From the NCBI GenBank assembly GCA_050485685.1, contig JBJHBW010000017.1, forward strand, positions 8,876-72,875: DNA of 64,000 nucleotides, read 5' to 3'. Source of the stretch: JBJHBP01 sp050485685. Its GTDB lineage: Bacteria > Pseudomonadota > Gammaproteobacteria > Steroidobacterales > Rariloculaceae. Below are positions 1-8,563 of the stretch, one piece after another. Made by a program: the position numbers and the translations under genes. The notes below the pieces were generated by a model. The model ran no database searches and was not told the DNA's origin. It saw only the letters and a program-made list of their open reading frames with translations. How positions within the stretch are numbered: position 1 is the stretch's first letter; every line of letters starts with the position of its first letter.

Positions 1-1
1 C

Positions 2-793
2 ACGCAGCGCGCGATCGCACTGGCCGCGGATCTGGTGTCGCGGATCTACGGCGACAGCGACCCGCAGCTGTCGGTCAGCATCGTCGGCGGTAGTCTCGCC
101 AGCGGATCGGTCACCGATACGCTCGAGGACGTCGTCGGTGCGCTGAGCCGCATGGCTGGTGACGACGTCGGCCAGTACCACGTACTGCTCGGCGAGGGCG
201 TCAAGGCTGACAACTACGCAATCACATTCGATGCCGACAACGGTGCGTTCAGTATCACACCGCGGCAGCTGACCGTGCAGGCCGACGATCGCAGCAAGAT
301 CTACGGCCAGCAGGACCCGGCGCTGACCTGGCAGATCGTCGAGGGCTCGCTGTTGGCCGGCGATTCACTCGGTGGCGCCCTGAGTCGCGTACCCGGTGAG
401 TCTATCGGACGCTACGCGATCACCGCCGGCACGCTGGGTAACCCGAATTACGCGCTTCAGCTGATCGACGGCACGCTGGTGATTCGTCCGCAGCAGCAAT
501 CGGAAGTGATTCCGAATATGACGACGGCGCTGGCGCCTTTCGGTGCGACCGGATCGACGGCGTCGGCATCGATGCCGGCAGGTGGCGGTTCGCAGAACGG
601 CGGCCTGCTGCTGGTCGACGTCGATGACCAGAGCGTCGGTGGTGATGGTGGCGCTGCGGGCAGTGTCGTCCGTGATCGCAACGGCCAGCCGGTCGGCGGT
701 TACATGCCGGTGCTGGTCGTCAGCGGCGGTATTCAGCTGCCGGCCGGCGTCACCGGCGACGATGACCGCGAATCCGACGGAGAGTCACTGTGA
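2..793 (+). CDS. Two-partner secretion exoprotein, C-terminal part with MBG-type repeats (5' end outside window)
   Basis: The frame is open from the first bases of the window, so this is the end of a larger gene. Two repeats of about 75-80 residues are visible. Each has an (R)xIYGxxDP motif near its start (SRIYGDSDP, SKIYGQQDP) and a G-x-Y segment and N-Y-A/I motif later on. This matches the MBG (mostly beta-strand, adhesin-associated) repeats found in long filamentous-haemagglutinin-like exoproteins. The last 100 residues are Gly/Ser/Asp-rich without obvious fold motifs. The stop codon overlaps the start region of the transporter gene that follows, so the pair is almost certainly an operon and forms a TpsA/TpsB system. 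Cargo function (adhesion or other) cannot be read from this fragment. Confidence 0.75.
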   Translation, partial: TQRAIALAADLVSRIYGDSDPQLSVSIVGGSLASGSVTDTLEDVVGALSRMAGDDVGQYHVLLGEGVKADNYAITFDADNGAFSITPRQLTVQADDRSKIYGQQDPALTWQIVEGSLLAGDSLGGALSRVPGESIGRYAITAGTLGNPNYALQLIDGTLVIRPQQQSEVIPNMTTALAPFGATGSTASASMPAGGGSQNGGLLLVDVDDQSVGGDGGAAGSVVRDRNGQPVGGYMPVLVVSGGIQLPAGVTGDDDRESDGESL

Positions 794-2505
794 TGCGCTC
801 AGCTATTGCTCACAGGACAGACGTAACGAACACAACCGGGAATGCGAGTGCAATGAACGCAATGCAGAGGCAACAGATGAAGAATGGTGTGACAGGTGCT
901 GTGCGGCTGACGGCTGTCGCGGCGGCGCTGGTCGCGGTGCTGGGACTCACTGCCGGTGCCGTCAGCGCCCAGGTCGCTCCTGACGCGGGTCGGGTGCTGC
1001 AGGACACTATGCCGACTGAAACCGGGCCACTGTCTCCGTCGGCGCGTATCGAGCTTGAAGCCGGTGCGCTGGAAGACATGGAACGCGGCGGCGCAACGGT
1101 ACGTATCGCGTCGGTGCGGATTACCGGCAATACCGTGTACAGCGAGACCGAGCTCCTGGCCGTACTCGGCAACGTCGCCGGGCGCGACTACGATCTCGCC
1201 GGTCTGCGTTCGCTCGCCAACGAGATCAGTCGTCACTACAGAGCCAGCGGCTATCCGTTCGCTCGCGCCTATCTGCCGGAGCAGGATGTGTCCGCCGGAC
1301 AGCTGCGCATCGATGTGATCGAAGGCCGCTACGGCGAGGTTCGCACCAGTGGCAATGCCAGAGTCGCCGCGCCCGCGCAGCGCTATCTGCGCCCGCTGCA
1401 GGGTGGCGACGTGATCAGCACATCGCAGCTGGAGCGCACCACACTGCTGCTCGGTGACCTGCCCGGCGTGACGATCACGCCGGTGATGCGGCCGGGTGCG
1501 ACGACCGGTGCCGGCGATCTGGATGTGCTGACCGAGGCCGGTCCACGTGTGCGCGCGGATTTCGGCACGGAGAACCACGGCAATCGCTTCTCCGGTGAAT
1601 ACCGCGCCAATGCGACGGTGCGCGTCAACCGTGCCGCCATATTCGGTGACGAACTGCTGTTCCGTGCCACGTACACCGACGAGGGTATGTGGCTGGGACA
1701 GATCGGCTACGAACTGCCGTTGGGCGCGCGCGGCCTGCGCGCCAACGTCGGTTACGCGCGCACGTCCTACGACCTGCGCGCGCCGTTCGAGGACTACAGC
1801 GGCACCGCAAAGGTCGCGAATGCCGGTATCAGTTATCAGCTGCTTCGCAGTCGCCAGACCAACCTGTCGCTGTCGGCCGGTTACCGCTACAAGGATCTCG
1901 ACACGCAGCTGCTGGGCTTCAGCATCGACGCGAAGTCGAGTCGCAGCTGGCCGCTGGGGGTGAACTTTGATCGCCGCGACGGATTCGGCGGTGGCGGAGT
2001 GACGTGGATTGCCGCCGAAATCGTGCCGGGACGCCTCGATGCCGACAACGCCGGCGCCATCGACGGCTCGTTCACCCGCTCGTACCTGCAGGCGGCGCGC
2101 ATCCAGAACCTGCCCGGCAGACTGTCGATGATGACCCGCGTGTCGGGCCAGTGGGCCAATCGGGATCTGGATTCCTCCGAGAGCTTCGTACTCGGTGGTG
2201 CCGGCGGCGTGCGTGCCTATCCGCAGGGTGAAGCGGCCGGCAGCGAAGGCTGGCTGGGGCAGCTGGAGTTGCGCTACACGGTCGGCAATGCGACGCCGTT
2301 CGTGTTCTATGACAGCGGCCGCATCAAATCCGATGCCATGCAGGCGAGTCGCCGCATCTCCGGCGCTGGCGTCGGCGTGCGCTACCAGCACAGCGGCATC
2401 TTTCTTGATCTGGCCACCGCGTGGCGCTCTTCCGGCGGTCTGCCGCAGTCCGATGACCGCACCCGCAGTCCGCGGGCCTGGATGTCCGTCAGCTACGCGT
2501 TCTGA
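793..2505 (+). CDS. TpsB outer-membrane transporter of the FhaC/ShlB/HecB family
   Basis: This exports the upstream exoprotein across the outer membrane. An N-terminal hydrophobic signal segment ends at an A-x-A|Q site. A POTRA domain lies near residues 103-180 (VRITGN, then GYPFARAYLP and IDVIEGRYG), followed by a C-terminal 16-strand barrel region. The L6 hairpin motif VRxYP-x-GE appears as VRAYPQGE near residue 473, and the protein ends in Phe as barrel proteins usually do. Length is normal for the family. I chose the ATG that overlaps the upstream stop, which has GGAGAG 8 bases before it. A GTG one codon earlier is possible. So is an ATG at 877, which has AGAGG in front and would give a more classic signal peptide. 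Confidence 0.9.
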   Translation: MRSAIAHRTDVTNTTGNASAMNAMQRQQMKNGVTGAVRLTAVAAALVAVLGLTAGAVSAQVAPDAGRVLQDTMPTETGPLSPSARIELEAGALEDMERGGATVRIASVRITGNTVYSETELLAVLGNVAGRDYDLAGLRSLANEISRHYRASGYPFARAYLPEQDVSAGQLRIDVIEGRYGEVRTSGNARVAAPAQRYLRPLQGGDVISTSQLERTTLLLGDLPGVTITPVMRPGATTGAGDLDVLTEAGPRVRADFGTENHGNRFSGEYRANATVRVNRAAIFGDELLFRATYTDEGMWLGQIGYELPLGARGLRANVGYARTSYDLRAPFEDYSGTAKVANAGISYQLLRSRQTNLSLSAGYRYKDLDTQLLGFSIDAKSSRSWPLGVNFDRRDGFGGGGVTWIAAEIVPGRLDADNAGAIDGSFTRSYLQAARIQNLPGRLSMMTRVSGQWANRDLDSSESFVLGGAGGVRAYPQGEAAGSEGWLGQLELRYTVGNATPFVFYDSGRIKSDAMQASRRISGAGVGVRYQHSGIFLDLATAWRSSGGLPQSDDRTRSPRAWMSVSYAF

Positions 2506-2512
2506 TCAGTTT

Positions 2513-2538
2513 GCCGGCACCCGATGGCGGGTGCCGGC
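2513..2538 (+). terminator. GC-rich hairpin after the TpsA/TpsB operon, no U-tract
   Basis: A perfect 10-bp stem (GCCGGCACCC/GGGTGCCGGC) with a 6-base loop begins 7 bases after the transporter stop codon. No T-run follows, so it is either a weak intrinsic terminator or a 3'-end stabiliser of the transcript. Confidence 0.5.
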
Positions 2539-2671
2539 GCCGCGACCGGCTCAGGCGTAATCCTGCTCTGGCCGCCTTCGGTCGAATCTGTGCGTCATGC
2601 GTTCCCGCCCCGTGCGTTCGCAGGCGAATGACACCGCGGCGCTTCAGCTGAAGCGTCGTGGGTCATGGGTT

Positions 2672-3007
2672 CTACCCCTGCCGCTTCACCCATGCGTTGC
2701 ACCAGCCCCTGCCGGCGACCTGCTTGCCCGGGAACAGGCCGCAGCCCATCCATTCGGCTTCCAGGTCACCAAGCGCCAGCTGGCAGTTCGCGCACGTCTG
2801 GCCGGCCTCGTAGCGAGGCCATGCCGCAGGGTCCACATCTTCGTAGTCATGTACGTAACCAAGCGCCTTGGCCTGCGGGTTCTCCGGATCGAGAATCTCT
2901 TCGGCACGGGCCATGGTTCCGGGCATGCGGCCGATCACCGGCACGAACATCGCCAGCGATCCCACACCGGCCAGTTTGATGACATCTCTACGCGAACGCA
3001 CATTCAT
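2672..3007 (-). CDS. High-potential iron-sulfur protein (HiPIP), Tat-exported
   Basis: A small periplasmic electron carrier, expected to shuttle electrons from the bc1 complex to a terminal oxidase or photosynthetic/thiosulfate systems. The 111-residue precursor starts with a twin-arginine signal (SRRDVIK at residues 5-11, then a hydrophobic stretch). The mature part holds four cysteines at 72, 75, 89 and 103 with C-x2-C-x13-C-x13-C spacing, plus the YEAGQTCANC context typical of HiPIPs that ligate one [4Fe-4S]3+/2+ cluster. AAGGAG stands 9 bases before the ATG. It is divergent from the acetyltransferase gene, and no partner oxidoreductase lies next to it. Confidence 0.93.
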   Translation of the reverse strand: MNVRSRRDVIKLAGVGSLAMFVPVIGRMPGTMARAEEILDPENPQAKALGYVHDYEDVDPAAWPRYEAGQTCANCQLALGDLEAEWMGCGLFPGKQVAGRGWCNAWVKRQG

Positions 3008-3179
3008 GCCTGACTCTCCTTCGTACCATCCCTGTTACCTTCGGCGCCGTGGCGCCGCAGCCAGCCGCATCATAGGGCGCCCGCCAACCCATACAGATAC
3101 GTACAAGCCGATGTATATTTCGGGGGAATTCGACCCGCGCGTTGTAAATGCACGGCGGTTCCGAATCTGTGGTGATCGC

Positions 3180-3641
3180 ATGAGTTTCGAAATACATGTG
3201 CTCGATGAAGACGACGTCTTGCTGATGCGCGCCATGCTGAGCCTGTTCGGCGACGTATTCGATGAGGTTCACACTTATGGCGACGCGATACCGGACGACC
3301 GCTACCTGCGCCGGCTTCTGCAGCGGGATACGTTCATTGCCGTGGCAGCGCTGCAGGGCAGCGAGGTCGTTGGCGGTCTGGCTGCGTACGTATTGCCGAA
3401 GTTTGAGCAGGCACGCAGCGAGATCTACATCTACGACCTGGCGGTCGCCGTCTCACACCGGCGTCAGGGGATAGCGACAGCGTTGATCGAGACCGTGCAG
3501 AGACTGGCTGCCGATCTCGATGCCTGGGTCGTGATGGTGCAGGCGGACTACGGTGACGAACCTGCCATCGTGCTTTACTCAAAACTCGGCAAGCGCGAGG
3601 AAGTCCTGCATTTCGATCTTCCCGTGCTGCGGCGCAAGTGA
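3180..3641 (+). CDS. GNAT acetyltransferase, AAC(3)-I (aminoglycoside 3-N-acetyltransferase) family
   Basis: Acetyl-CoA-dependent N-acetyltransferase of 153 residues. From memory of AAC(3)-Ia, the central and C-terminal blocks are strikingly similar: AAYVLPKFEQARSEIYIYDL (residues 69-88), HRRQGIATAL (93-102, the acetyl-CoA pyrophosphate loop R-x-x-G-x-A), VQADYGDEPA (120-129) and KLGKREEVLHFD (135-146). Length matches the family. The N-terminal third diverges more, as expected for a chromosomal homologue. I chose the ATG at 3180 because similarity begins there; the ribosome-binding site is weak. There are no integron (attC) or transposon signs around it, and its neighbours are core genes. Real activity on gentamicin-type drugs is inference; the native substrate may be different. 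Confidence 0.88.
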   Translation: MSFEIHVLDEDDVLLMRAMLSLFGDVFDEVHTYGDAIPDDRYLRRLLQRDTFIAVAALQGSEVVGGLAAYVLPKFEQARSEIYIYDLAVAVSHRRQGIATALIETVQRLAADLDAWVVMVQADYGDEPAIVLYSKLGKREEVLHFDLPVLRRK

Positions 3642-3657
3642 GCGGAACGAAGCGTCG

Positions 3658-6246
3658 TCATGGCCTGCTTCTGTCCTTCTGCGGTCGCACGCCACGAATG
3701 GCTTCGGCCTGCAGCGGGTCATCCGGCCAGTAGTGTTTCGGATAGCGACCTCGCAGATCGCGACGCACCTGCGCATACCCGCTGGCCCAGAAGCTGGAAA
3801 GATCCTGCGTGATCTGCACCGGTCGCCGAGCCGGCGACAGCAACTCGAAGGTGACCGGCACGCGGCCATCGGCGATGCGCGGCGTTTGCGCCAGGCCGAA
3901 CACTTCCTGCAGCCGCACCGACACCACCGGCGCATTGTCGCTGCGGTAGTCAACGCGCACCTGCGATCCGCTGGGCATCTCAAGGCGAGCCGGTGCCACG
4001 CGATTCAGGGTCTGCTGCTGTTCGTGCGACAGCATGGCCCGTATTGCATCCGTCATCGGAATGCGTGTCAGGTGTTCGCGTCGAGTACAGCCGGCCAGCC
4101 ACGGAGTCAGCCATTGCTCGATCGATTCGCTCAATGACGCATCGTCCACGGCAGGCCAGTCGCCTTTCGCGTCCGCGTTGCGGGCGAAAAGAATGCGCGC
4201 CTGCAGATCACGACTCGCATCGTCCCACGACAGCGCGGAAATCCCCATGGCGCGTATGCCCGTGAGCATGGCTTCGGCGGCTGCATCGGCGGGAATCTTC
4301 GGCAGGGGTTTTTCTTCGATAATGAGGTTGCCGAGCCGGATCACGGAACGGGCGATGACTGCCTGCTCGCGGGCATCCCAGGCAACTGATTGCGCCGAAT
4401 CCATCTGCGCACCGAAGTGCGTGTCCAGCGCCGCGCGCTCCAGCCTAGCGGCCAGACGGATGACGCCCTCCCGGTCGCGATCGTCGACATCGACGGCAAC
4501 GATGAATGGCGCGCTCGAAATCCCTGCCGCATGCGCAAACCTGGCGCCGCGGCCGTTTGCCAGCAGATAGCGCGGTTCGTGCCCCGGCCGTCTGCGCCCG
4601 ATGCGATCCGGGTAGGCGTGGGCCAGCAGCACGCCAGCGGCTTCATCGACGGACATCGTCGCGTCTGTTTCCGGCGCCACGGCCGGCCTGGCGCTGCTGC
4701 CGTCAGCGTTGGTGCGGTTGCGCTGGTTTCGTGATGGCCCGGGTTCACCATCAGCGAGAGTGGCGATGCGTTTCTGCAGATCCTGAGCCAGCCGTTGCGT
4801 GTGGCGTGAGAGGCTTGTCAGGCGCGTCGTGACATCAGCATCCTGTCCGCGTCGCAGCGCGTCGTGATCGGACAGGAACGCGGCGATGCGGGCGCCGGCA
4901 CTGACGGCGCCGATTCTGCGCGATGCCAGCAGCATGTGCGCCAGCCGGGGATGAACGCCCAGCGACGCCATCGCACGTCCTTCGGCGGTGATGCGATGCT
5001 GCCCGTCAATCGCGCCCAGACGCATCAGCAGATCACGCGCGCTGGCCAGCATCGCATCCGGTGGCGGATCCAGCCAGGCCAGCGCATGCGCGTCGTGCGC
5101 GCCCCAGTTCGCCAGTTCCAGCGCCAGCGGTGCGAGATCGGCCTCTATGATTTCCGGCGGAGTCGTTGCGATCAGACTCTGATGTGCGCCCTCGCTCCAT
5201 GCGCGGTAACAGACGCCGGGCGCGGTACGGCCGGCGCGGCCCTGACGCTGCTCCGCAGACGCCCGTGAAATGCGCCGCGTTTCCAGCCGGCTCATGCCGG
5301 TGACCGGATCGAATACCGAACGGCGCACCAGGCCGGAATCCACGACGACATGGACGCCGGCTATCGTCAGACTGGTTTCAGCGATGTTGGTCGCGAGCAC
5401 GATACGTCGCATGCCTGACTGCGAAGGCGCAAGCACATCATCCTGGGCAGCCTGATCGAGATCGCCGTAAAGTGGCAGCACGCGCGAGCGTGCAGGCAGT
5501 TGCGCCGGTTCCAGCAACGCGGCCGTGCGCCTGATCTCCGCCGCCCCCGGCAGGAACACGAGAACGTCCCCGGCGCACTCGGTACACGCGGTACGTACGA
5601 TGCGCGCGATGCGCTGCTCCAGCCGCTCCGCCGTCGCGGCAGCGGTGCCGGTGAAGGCCGCACCCGGCAGCATCGGCGGCCCCTGGCAGGCATAGCGTGT
5701 TTCTACAGGGAACTGGCGGCCGTCGCCTGCGATAACCTCGGCATCGCCCAGCAGCGTGGCGACTGCATCGCCATCCAGCGTCGCCGACATCACCAGAATT
5801 CGCAGTTCCGGGTTCAGCAGCTCGCGTGCCTGGAGCGTCAGCGCCAGGCCCAGATCCGCCTGCAGGCTGCGCTCGTGGAACTCGTCGAAGATGACCAGTG
5901 AGACGCCTTCCAGCGCGGGATCATCGGCGAGCATTCGCGTCAGCACGCCCTCTGTCAGCACCTCAAGTCGCGTCGCGCCGGAAACGCGCGTGTCCAGCCG
6001 CATGCGGTAACCGACCGTCTGCCCCACCGGTTCGCCCAGGGTGTCGGCCATGCGGCATGCCACGGCCCGGGCCGCCAGACGGCGCGGCTCCAGCATCAGA
6101 ATCCTGCCGCGACCCAGCCACGGCTCCTGCAACAACGCCAGCGGTACTACCGTGCTCTTGCCGGCACCGGGCGGTGCCTGCAGCACGGCCGAGCGGGCGC
6201 CGGCCAGCGCGCCGCGCAGCGCCGGCAGCAATTGCGAGACTGACAA
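3658..6246 (-). CDS. hrpB: ATP-dependent RNA helicase HrpB
   Basis: DEAH-type superfamily 2 helicase of 862 residues, close to the usual HrpB length. Walker A is APPGAGKST at residues 24-32, motif Ia is LEPRRLAAR, and the Walker B variant DEFHERS (121-127) is diagnostic for HrpB in place of DEAH. SATLDG is motif III, and motif VI appears as QRQGRAGRTAPG. The C-terminal HrpB-specific domain is present, with the PVxFELLSPARRPVQITQDL-type segment and the YPKHYWPDDP ending. The cellular role of HrpB is poorly defined in most bacteria. It ends 16 bases from the convergent acetyltransferase gene. Confidence 0.95.
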   Translation of the reverse strand: MSVSQLLPALRGALAGARSAVLQAPPGAGKSTVVPLALLQEPWLGRGRILMLEPRRLAARAVACRMADTLGEPVGQTVGYRMRLDTRVSGATRLEVLTEGVLTRMLADDPALEGVSLVIFDEFHERSLQADLGLALTLQARELLNPELRILVMSATLDGDAVATLLGDAEVIAGDGRQFPVETRYACQGPPMLPGAAFTGTAAATAERLEQRIARIVRTACTECAGDVLVFLPGAAEIRRTAALLEPAQLPARSRVLPLYGDLDQAAQDDVLAPSQSGMRRIVLATNIAETSLTIAGVHVVVDSGLVRRSVFDPVTGMSRLETRRISRASAEQRQGRAGRTAPGVCYRAWSEGAHQSLIATTPPEIIEADLAPLALELANWGAHDAHALAWLDPPPDAMLASARDLLMRLGAIDGQHRITAEGRAMASLGVHPRLAHMLLASRRIGAVSAGARIAAFLSDHDALRRGQDADVTTRLTSLSRHTQRLAQDLQKRIATLADGEPGPSRNQRNRTNADGSSARPAVAPETDATMSVDEAAGVLLAHAYPDRIGRRRPGHEPRYLLANGRGARFAHAAGISSAPFIVAVDVDDRDREGVIRLAARLERAALDTHFGAQMDSAQSVAWDAREQAVIARSVIRLGNLIIEEKPLPKIPADAAAEAMLTGIRAMGISALSWDDASRDLQARILFARNADAKGDWPAVDDASLSESIEQWLTPWLAGCTRREHLTRIPMTDAIRAMLSHEQQQTLNRVAPARLEMPSGSQVRVDYRSDNAPVVSVRLQEVFGLAQTPRIADGRVPVTFELLSPARRPVQITQDLSSFWASGYAQVRRDLRGRYPKHYWPDDPLQAEAIRGVRPQKDRSRP

Positions 6247-6324
6247 CGCGATTACCGGTCTGCTGCCGGCCGGGCAGCAGACCTCGCGGTCACCGCAGCG
6301 GCTGCCGCAGCGGCGGCGCCGGTG

Positions 6325-7182
6325 CTACACCAGTGCGCGTTCAAACAGCGCCAGCAGTCGCGACCAGGCCCTTTCGGCTTCGGCCTCGTCATAAACCGGT
6401 GAATCGGGAACGCACCAGCCATGCGCTGCAGGATAGACCTCGATCTCGGCCGGCAGGCCGTTCGTGTCGAAAGTCTCGCGCAGTATGTCTTTCACGTGAG
6501 GTTCGCGTTCGTCGTCGTTCTCGGCCACCGCGATCAGGAAATGCGCGTTCATCTGCGGAATCAGCAGGTGCGGGCTGTCCGGGTTGTCGGTCGCCAGGCC
6601 GCCGCCATGGAACGACGCGCCGGCACCAATGCGTTCGCGCATCGTGGCTGCGGTGCGCATCACGATAGGTCCGCCCATGCAGTAGCCGGTGGTGCCGATG
6701 CGGCGATTGGTGTCGACTGCCGATTGCTGATCCAGCCAGTTTACGAACGCGGTGGCATCGGTCACATGTGTTTGCGGGTTCAGGCTCTGGGCCAGCGGCA
6801 TCACCATGTTGCGGATCTCAGGATCGGCAAAGCTGGCGCCATCCGGAACCACCGGCGACCGCCCGCCGCGATAGAACGGATTGACGGTCAGCACGGAGTA
6901 GCCGGACTGGGCGAGCCGCCGGCCCATCGTGCGGAAGGTCGGGCGCAGGCCAAGGATGTCGGGCCACACCAGCACCGCGGCGTGCGACCCGCTGCTCGGA
7001 TGCACGAAGTAGCAGTCGGCCACACCGTCGGGCGTGGCGATCTCGACGTCGGATTCGGTCACGTCCTGCGCGTTGGCCACGGGAGGCAGCAGCGCCATCA
7101 GCCCGACGCTGGCGGAGGCGGCTCCGAACTGGCGGCGGGTCATGTATTTCTTCAGATCGTCTTCGAAATGTTGGTCGCACAT
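6325..7182 (-). CDS. Dienelactone hydrolase family protein with Tat signal
   Basis: Alpha/beta hydrolase of 285 residues. The N-terminus has a twin-arginine motif (TRRQFG, residues 15-20) and a hydrophobic stretch ending at A-N-A|Q near residue 38, so the enzyme is predicted to be exported folded to the periplasm. The catalytic Cys sits in GYCMGG (Cys168), the His in AAHGWC (His254), and the Asp is likely in the AENDD segment (about 223). These are the Cys-Asp-His triad positions of dienelactone hydrolases. The classical cytoplasmic enzyme opens dienelactones in chloroaromatic degradation. There are no aromatic-degradation genes here, so the substrate is unknown. GGAGG-like bases precede the ATG. 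Confidence 0.88.
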   Translation of the reverse strand: MCDQHFEDDLKKYMTRRQFGAASASVGLMALLPPVANAQDVTESDVEIATPDGVADCYFVHPSSGSHAAVLVWPDILGLRPTFRTMGRRLAQSGYSVLTVNPFYRGGRSPVVPDGASFADPEIRNMVMPLAQSLNPQTHVTDATAFVNWLDQQSAVDTNRRIGTTGYCMGGPIVMRTAATMRERIGAGASFHGGGLATDNPDSPHLLIPQMNAHFLIAVAENDDEREPHVKDILRETFDTNGLPAEIEVYPAAHGWCVPDSPVYDEAEAERAWSRLLALFERALV

Positions 7183-7290
7183 CGGGAGGTTCTCCTGTTC
7201 TGCCGTCTCACTGGTTGCCGGGTCGGCGGCGGGCGTCTTTCCGCGCCCAGTGGCAGACTATACCCAAGACGGGGAAGGCGGGAAGCACGG

Positions 7291-8502
7291 ATGCTGGATC
7301 ATTCACCAGGCGCGGCGGTCCGGGGCACCGGTTGGCGGCTGGCCTTTGGCACGACACTGCTGTTTGCGATGGGTGCGGGGACGCTGATGCAGTTCGCGAT
7401 CGGCGTGCTGGCGCCGTTCCTGACCGAAGACCTCGCCCTGTCACGAACCCAGTACGGATCGCTGCTGACCGTGTTCTTCGCGGTCGGCGCCGTGGGATCG
7501 CTGTTCGCCGGCAGACTGGTGACGCAGTTTGGTGGGCGGGCCGTCGTGCTGGCGATTTTCTGGCTGTCGGCTGCGGGCCTGGCCGGTATGGGCATCGCCG
7601 CGGGCTACAGCACGCTGCTGATTGCGATCGCCGTGGCAGGCCTTGCCACGGCCCTGATCAATCCCGGCACCAACCAGCTGATCGCCGTGCATCTGCCGCG
7701 TGGCGAGCAGGGCGTGATTCTCGGCATCAAGCAGTCGGGTGTGCAGCTGGCAGCGGCGGTGGCCGGCGCGCTGCTGCCGGTGGCCGCCGAGGAGTTCGGC
7801 TGGCGTATGGCGGTGATGGTCAGTGCCGGAGTGCTGCTGGCTGGTGTCGCGGCAACCTGGCTGATCGTGCCGCCGCCCGGAGAACGGCGACCGGCGATGG
7901 AGAATGCTGACGGTGACGGTGCAGGCAGTTTCGTCTGGTGGATGACCGGCTACGGGTTTCTGATGGGCGCGGGCGTGGCCGCGGTGCTGGCGTTTGTGGT
8001 GCTGTATGCGGTGGAAGTGCTGGACTTCAGTCGCACGCGAGCGGGTCTGGTGACGGCATTCATAGGTGCGGTCAGCGTCGTGGCGCGCATCTGGTGGGGC
8101 CGGGTTGCGGAGCGCACGATCACGTCCACCGGGCCCCTGCTGGTGCTGGCGATTCTGTCAGTGATCGGACAGCTGATGATCTGGGGCTCACAGACGACCG
8201 GCGAGTGGCTGCTCTGGGTCGGTGCCGTCGTGTTCGGCGCCTCGGCGGCGTCCTGGAATGCGGCCGGCATGCTGGCGATCGTCCGCGAGATTGCGCCGGA
8301 GGCGACAGGTCATGCGACCGGCATCGTGCAGGCGGCGTTCTACCTCGGACTGCTGGTGTGTCCGCTGCTGTTCGGATGGAGCGTGGATCTGACCGGGCGC
8401 TATGACCCCGGCTGGGCTGGCGTCACGATTGTATTCATCATTGCGACGGCGATGACGGCGTTGTGGCACATGCAGCACCGTCAGACCGCCGTGCGTCGAT
8501 AG
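7291..8502 (+). CDS. MFS transporter
   Basis: An inner-membrane carrier of 403 residues with about 12 hydrophobic segments and the short cytoplasmic loop typical of the major facilitator superfamily (FAGRLVTQFGGR between TM2 and TM3; the second-half counterpart is WWGRVAERT). The overall character resembles the CynX/NimT-like or oxalate/formate-type carriers, but I cannot assign a substrate. I chose the ATG at 7291, preceded by GGAAG at 5 bases, because the coding frame upstream of it lacks transporter-like sequence. It is divergent from the dienelactone hydrolase gene, so the two might share a control region, but nothing links them functionally. Confidence 0.85.
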   Translation: MLDHSPGAAVRGTGWRLAFGTTLLFAMGAGTLMQFAIGVLAPFLTEDLALSRTQYGSLLTVFFAVGAVGSLFAGRLVTQFGGRAVVLAIFWLSAAGLAGMGIAAGYSTLLIAIAVAGLATALINPGTNQLIAVHLPRGEQGVILGIKQSGVQLAAAVAGALLPVAAEEFGWRMAVMVSAGVLLAGVAATWLIVPPPGERRPAMENADGDGAGSFVWWMTGYGFLMGAGVAAVLAFVVLYAVEVLDFSRTRAGLVTAFIGAVSVVARIWWGRVAERTITSTGPLLVLAILSVIGQLMIWGSQTTGEWLLWVGAVVFGASAASWNAAGMLAIVREIAPEATGHATGIVQAAFYLGLLVCPLLFGWSVDLTGRYDPGWAGVTIVFIIATAMTALWHMQHRQTAVRR

Positions 8503-8563
8503 CACCGCAACCAGCCGTCCCGGCAGTTGTCCCTGCACCGGCAGCCATCAGGAGTGAAACAGA

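Noticed and set aside
799..2391. A 530-codon open frame on the minus strand opposite the TpsB gene
   Set aside because: It is a shadow of the coding strand caused by GC-rich codon use. The translation is Arg/His/Gln-rich without any domain, while the plus strand encodes a clear FhaC-type protein.
2640..2655. Palindrome CGCTTCAGCTGAAGCG as a terminator of the HiPIP gene
   Set aside because: The palindrome has no loop and no T-run; a hairpin would open to fewer than six pairs. It may still be a protein-binding site, but nothing supports this.
2868..3179. An N-terminal extension of the acetyltransferase back to 2868
   Set aside because: It would overlap the HiPIP gene on the other strand and add about 100 residues unlike any GNAT protein; similarity to AAC(3)-I starts at 3180.
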